Below, piece by piece: positions 5,433-7,262 of a DNA stretch of 7,262 bases. A program made the translations under genes and the position numbers. The DNA is from Desulfocapsa sulfexigens (lineage in GTDB: Bacteria; Desulfobacterota; Desulfobulbia; Desulfobulbales; Desulfocapsaceae), in assembly GCA_015661935.1 (NCBI GenBank), contig DQVD01000139.1:1-7262 (forward strand). The letters are read 5' to 3'. The notes under the pieces were generated by a model. The model saw only the letters and a list, made by a program, of their open reading frames with translations, did no database searches and was not told where the DNA came from. The stretch's first letter is position 1. Each line of letters opens with the position of its first letter.

Positions 5433-7146
5433 ATGGCAAAGTCCCGTTCAAAAACTCTTCTAGATTAGTATATCCGTCATTGTCTGAGTCCTCATTTCTG
5501 TCATCAGGGTTATTCTCATCCAATCCATGGGCAGTTTCCCACACGTCAGACATGCCATCATTATCACTATCAGGATATGCTGTACCCATGTTTAATTGAT
5601 ACTGTCCAGGATTAGCTATGAATTGGGCTTCCGGGATATACCTATGCACTCCATTGTCATAGTATGGCCAACCTCCTACCATATCGACAGAACTTACGAG
5701 TGTATCACCTGTGGCATTTAAATAATCATTGATTACACGTGCGTCTACCAGGTCTCTATTGTTCACCCAGGAGCCATCAGCCAGGAGCCTGCGGCTATTT
5801 CCGACCCCGTCATTTGCTAATAATGTAGTATCAAGTGTTAAGGCGTTCTCCCTGTCTATTGGATGGGTTACTGTACGCATTTGCATTCTTTGGAAATCTC
5901 TGGATACAGGTGTAACTACTCCACCTAAATATGCAAAATTTTCATCAGCATGGTGCATCATCGTATCCCAGGCATCTTGCGCCGGGTCAGCATTATGATA
6001 ACCAATATTTCCATTGAAATACATGGAGAGATCTCTAAATACACCAGTGGCAGGATTACCTTCCTCAGCCGGAATAAAAGTGACCTCCGGTCTTCTGTCG
6101 CCTCCTTGCCTTGCAGGGCCTGCTTTGTATACATTGTCCACAATATCAATTATTACTCCACCACGAACAGCGCTTGCGTACCATCCCCAGTTATAGATAA
6201 TGTTTGCAGCAATGTCGCCACTTCCACCTTTTATAGTTGGGTTGCGGTTATTGTTTCTGGCAAAAAGATTGTGATGCACCGATACATTAACTGATGTTTC
6301 CGGGTTGGTACTGGAGCCGACAAAGAATCCGGTAGAGTCAGTAAGTCTCCCGTCAACGGTTGTGGCTCTTCTGAGATTTTCTGAACTAATACTCCATTGG
6401 AAAGTAATATTATTTGGAACCACTGCACCTCCTGGATGTACATTAAACATGCCAAAGTTTTCATCTCCTGCCCAGCCAATGGAACAATGATCAACTATTA
6501 TATTATAACAATCACCTATAATGGAAAGATTTGAACCCTGCTGTCGGTATTCTTCGGGGGGGCTACCGCCTTTTCGAATGCGAATATATCTCATAATTAC
6601 ATCATGAGTATTTCTAAATTCAAACACTCCACCATTAGGACTTGACGGGAAAACAACAGTAATACCATCACCAGGAGCTGTCTGGCCGGCAATTGTGATA
6701 AATGAATCATCTCTTACCAAAATAGTTCGTTGCAGATGGATGTAGCCACCTACTTTAAAGACGATAGTTCTAGGTACATTTTTATATTCGGCTGCTGTTA
6801 ATCCATAGCGCAAGCTTCCTTCTTCATCACTATCGCTTAGATTGGTTACTTCATACACAATGCCTCCTCTTCCGCCTTTAGACGCTGCTCCGCCGCCCTG
6901 GGCTTCTGGAAATGCTCTTTCTTTCTGATTATTCACTTCTGAGGAAAGCAAAAGAGGATAAATGGGAGTGAGGGTTTGCTCACTCCATGTTGTCGCCGGA
7001 AACAAAAAGGCAAGAGTAAGTAACAGAGTGAGAAGAGAAATTTTGAAAATAGTTGAAGTTGAAGTCTTGTTTGTTCTGGCTCTGTTGAAAAGCTGCTTGC
7101 TATCTTGAAAATTTGTTTTTGGGAGATTGATTGGTTTCATTTTCAT
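5431..7146 (-). CDS. Secreted pectate-lyase-like protein (PL1-type beta-helix) with C-terminal calcium-binding tail
   Basis: A predicted exported polysaccharide lyase that would cleave pectate or a similar uronate polymer by beta-elimination. The product is 571 residues. The N-terminus has a long polar, basic lead (1-33), a hydrophobic segment (34-53) and a likely signal cleavage near ATTWS-EQ (about 55). The catalytic right-handed beta-helix starts with RAFPEAQGGGAASKGGRGG (77-95). It continues with PRTIVFKVGGYI (125-136), TIAGQTAPGDGITV (151-164), NIIVDHCSIGWAGDE (215-229) with the D219-H220 pair, FQWSISSE (249-256), and HHNLFARNNNRNP (291-303), where R301 is a candidate catalytic arginine. 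The tail has two Asp-rich loops, DSDNDGMSD (526-534) and DSDNDGYTNLEE (553-564), like type 3 thrombospondin or EF-hand-like calcium sites. No clear ribosome binding site precedes ATG 7146; M3 is an alternative start. Substrate is unproven. Confidence 0.88.
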   Translation of the reverse strand: MKMKPINLPKTNFQDSKQLFNRARTNKTSTSTIFKISLLTLLLTLAFLFPATTWSEQTLTPIYPLLLSSEVNNQKERAFPEAQGGGAASKGGRGGIVYEVTNLSDSDEEGSLRYGLTAAEYKNVPRTIVFKVGGYIHLQRTILVRDDSFITIAGQTAPGDGITVVFPSSPNGGVFEFRNTHDVIMRYIRIRKGGSPPEEYRQQGSNLSIIGDCYNIIVDHCSIGWAGDENFGMFNVHPGGAVVPNNITFQWSISSENLRRATTVDGRLTDSTGFFVGSSTNPETSVNVSVHHNLFARNNNRNPTIKGGSGDIAANIIYNWGWYASAVRGGVIIDIVDNVYKAGPARQGGDRRPEVTFIPAEEGNPATGVFRDLSMYFNGNIGYHNADPAQDAWDTMMHHADENFAYLGGVVTPVSRDFQRMQMRTVTHPIDRENALTLDTTLLANDGVGNSRRLLADGSWVNNRDLVDARVINDYLNATGDTLVSSVDMVGGWPYYDNGVHRYIPEAQFIANPGQYQLNMGTAYPDSDNDGMSDVWETAHGLDENNPDDRNEDSDNDGYTNLEEFLNGTLP

Positions 7147-7262
7147 TATTCAATATTAGGGGATGTACCACAATTTATGGGGAACAGGAAAAATAGGTTG
7201 ATTGTGAAATTAGGTCGCCAGCATCAGATATTAAAAAAAACTGCAAAAAGTTCATAAACGTC
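7147..7262 (-). other. Upstream region of the lyase gene
   Basis: These 116 bp at the window edge precede the lyase start on the minus strand. They are AT-rich with an A/T run at 7230-7240. I see no Shine-Dalgarno sequence near the ATG, no well-spaced promoter pair and no coding frame. Confidence 0.4.

Noticed and set aside
5729..6494. Several 60-114-codon frames on both strands inside the lyase gene
   Set aside because: They overlap the conserved beta-helix coding sequence and have no protein-family character.
1..7262. CRISPR arrays, tRNA or rRNA genes, and complete mobile elements
   Set aside because: No regularly spaced repeats, cloverleaf-like sequences, rRNA stretches, or paired terminal repeats with a transposase were found on reading through the window.

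Overview
The window comes from a Gram-negative bacterium of moderate GC content. The left half holds the start of an operon for the Na+-translocating NADH:quinone oxidoreductase (Na+-NQR), a membrane enzyme found only in bacteria. The Nqr subunits and the ApbE layout would fit a Desulfobacterota (sulfate-reducer-like) genome, but that placement is a guess from sequence feel and not a tested assignment.

Layout. Positions 1-3833 are one minus-strand operon, read right to left: apbE (2808-3833), nqrA (1457-2806), nqrB (233-1441) and the first 80 codons of nqrC (1-240, cut by the window edge). The genes are packed tightly: 1 bp between apbE and nqrA, 15 bp between nqrA and nqrB, and an 8-bp overlap between nqrB and nqrC. 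nqrD, nqrE and nqrF are expected beyond the left edge. ApbE is the flavin transferase that attaches FMN covalently to threonines in NqrB and NqrC, so the operon encodes both the pump subunits and the enzyme that matures them. The NqrB acceptor threonine (T228 in a DGMTSAT motif) is visible here; the NqrC acceptor lies outside the window.

Positions 3834-4399 are AT-rich and have no intact gene. They contain the likely apbE-nqr control region, with a 15-bp inverted repeat and a 10-bp palindrome, and a plus-strand stretch with stop codons that reads like a decayed helix-turn-helix transposase OrfA.

Positions 4400-5329 (plus strand) encode a 10-helix EamA/DMT-family transporter of unknown substrate. 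It converges on a minus-strand gene at 5431-7146 for a secreted pectate-lyase-like protein (PL1-type beta-helix) with a C-terminal aspartate-rich calcium-binding tail. The roughly 100-bp convergent gap holds two perfect-stem hairpins, one overlapping the lyase stop codon. Neither the transporter nor the lyase shows a clear functional link to the Nqr operon.

I see no convincing previously undescribed system. The points most worth a second look are the apbE-first operon with a Tat-type signal on ApbE, the decayed HTH ORF, the inverted repeats before apbE, and the secreted lyase in this setting.
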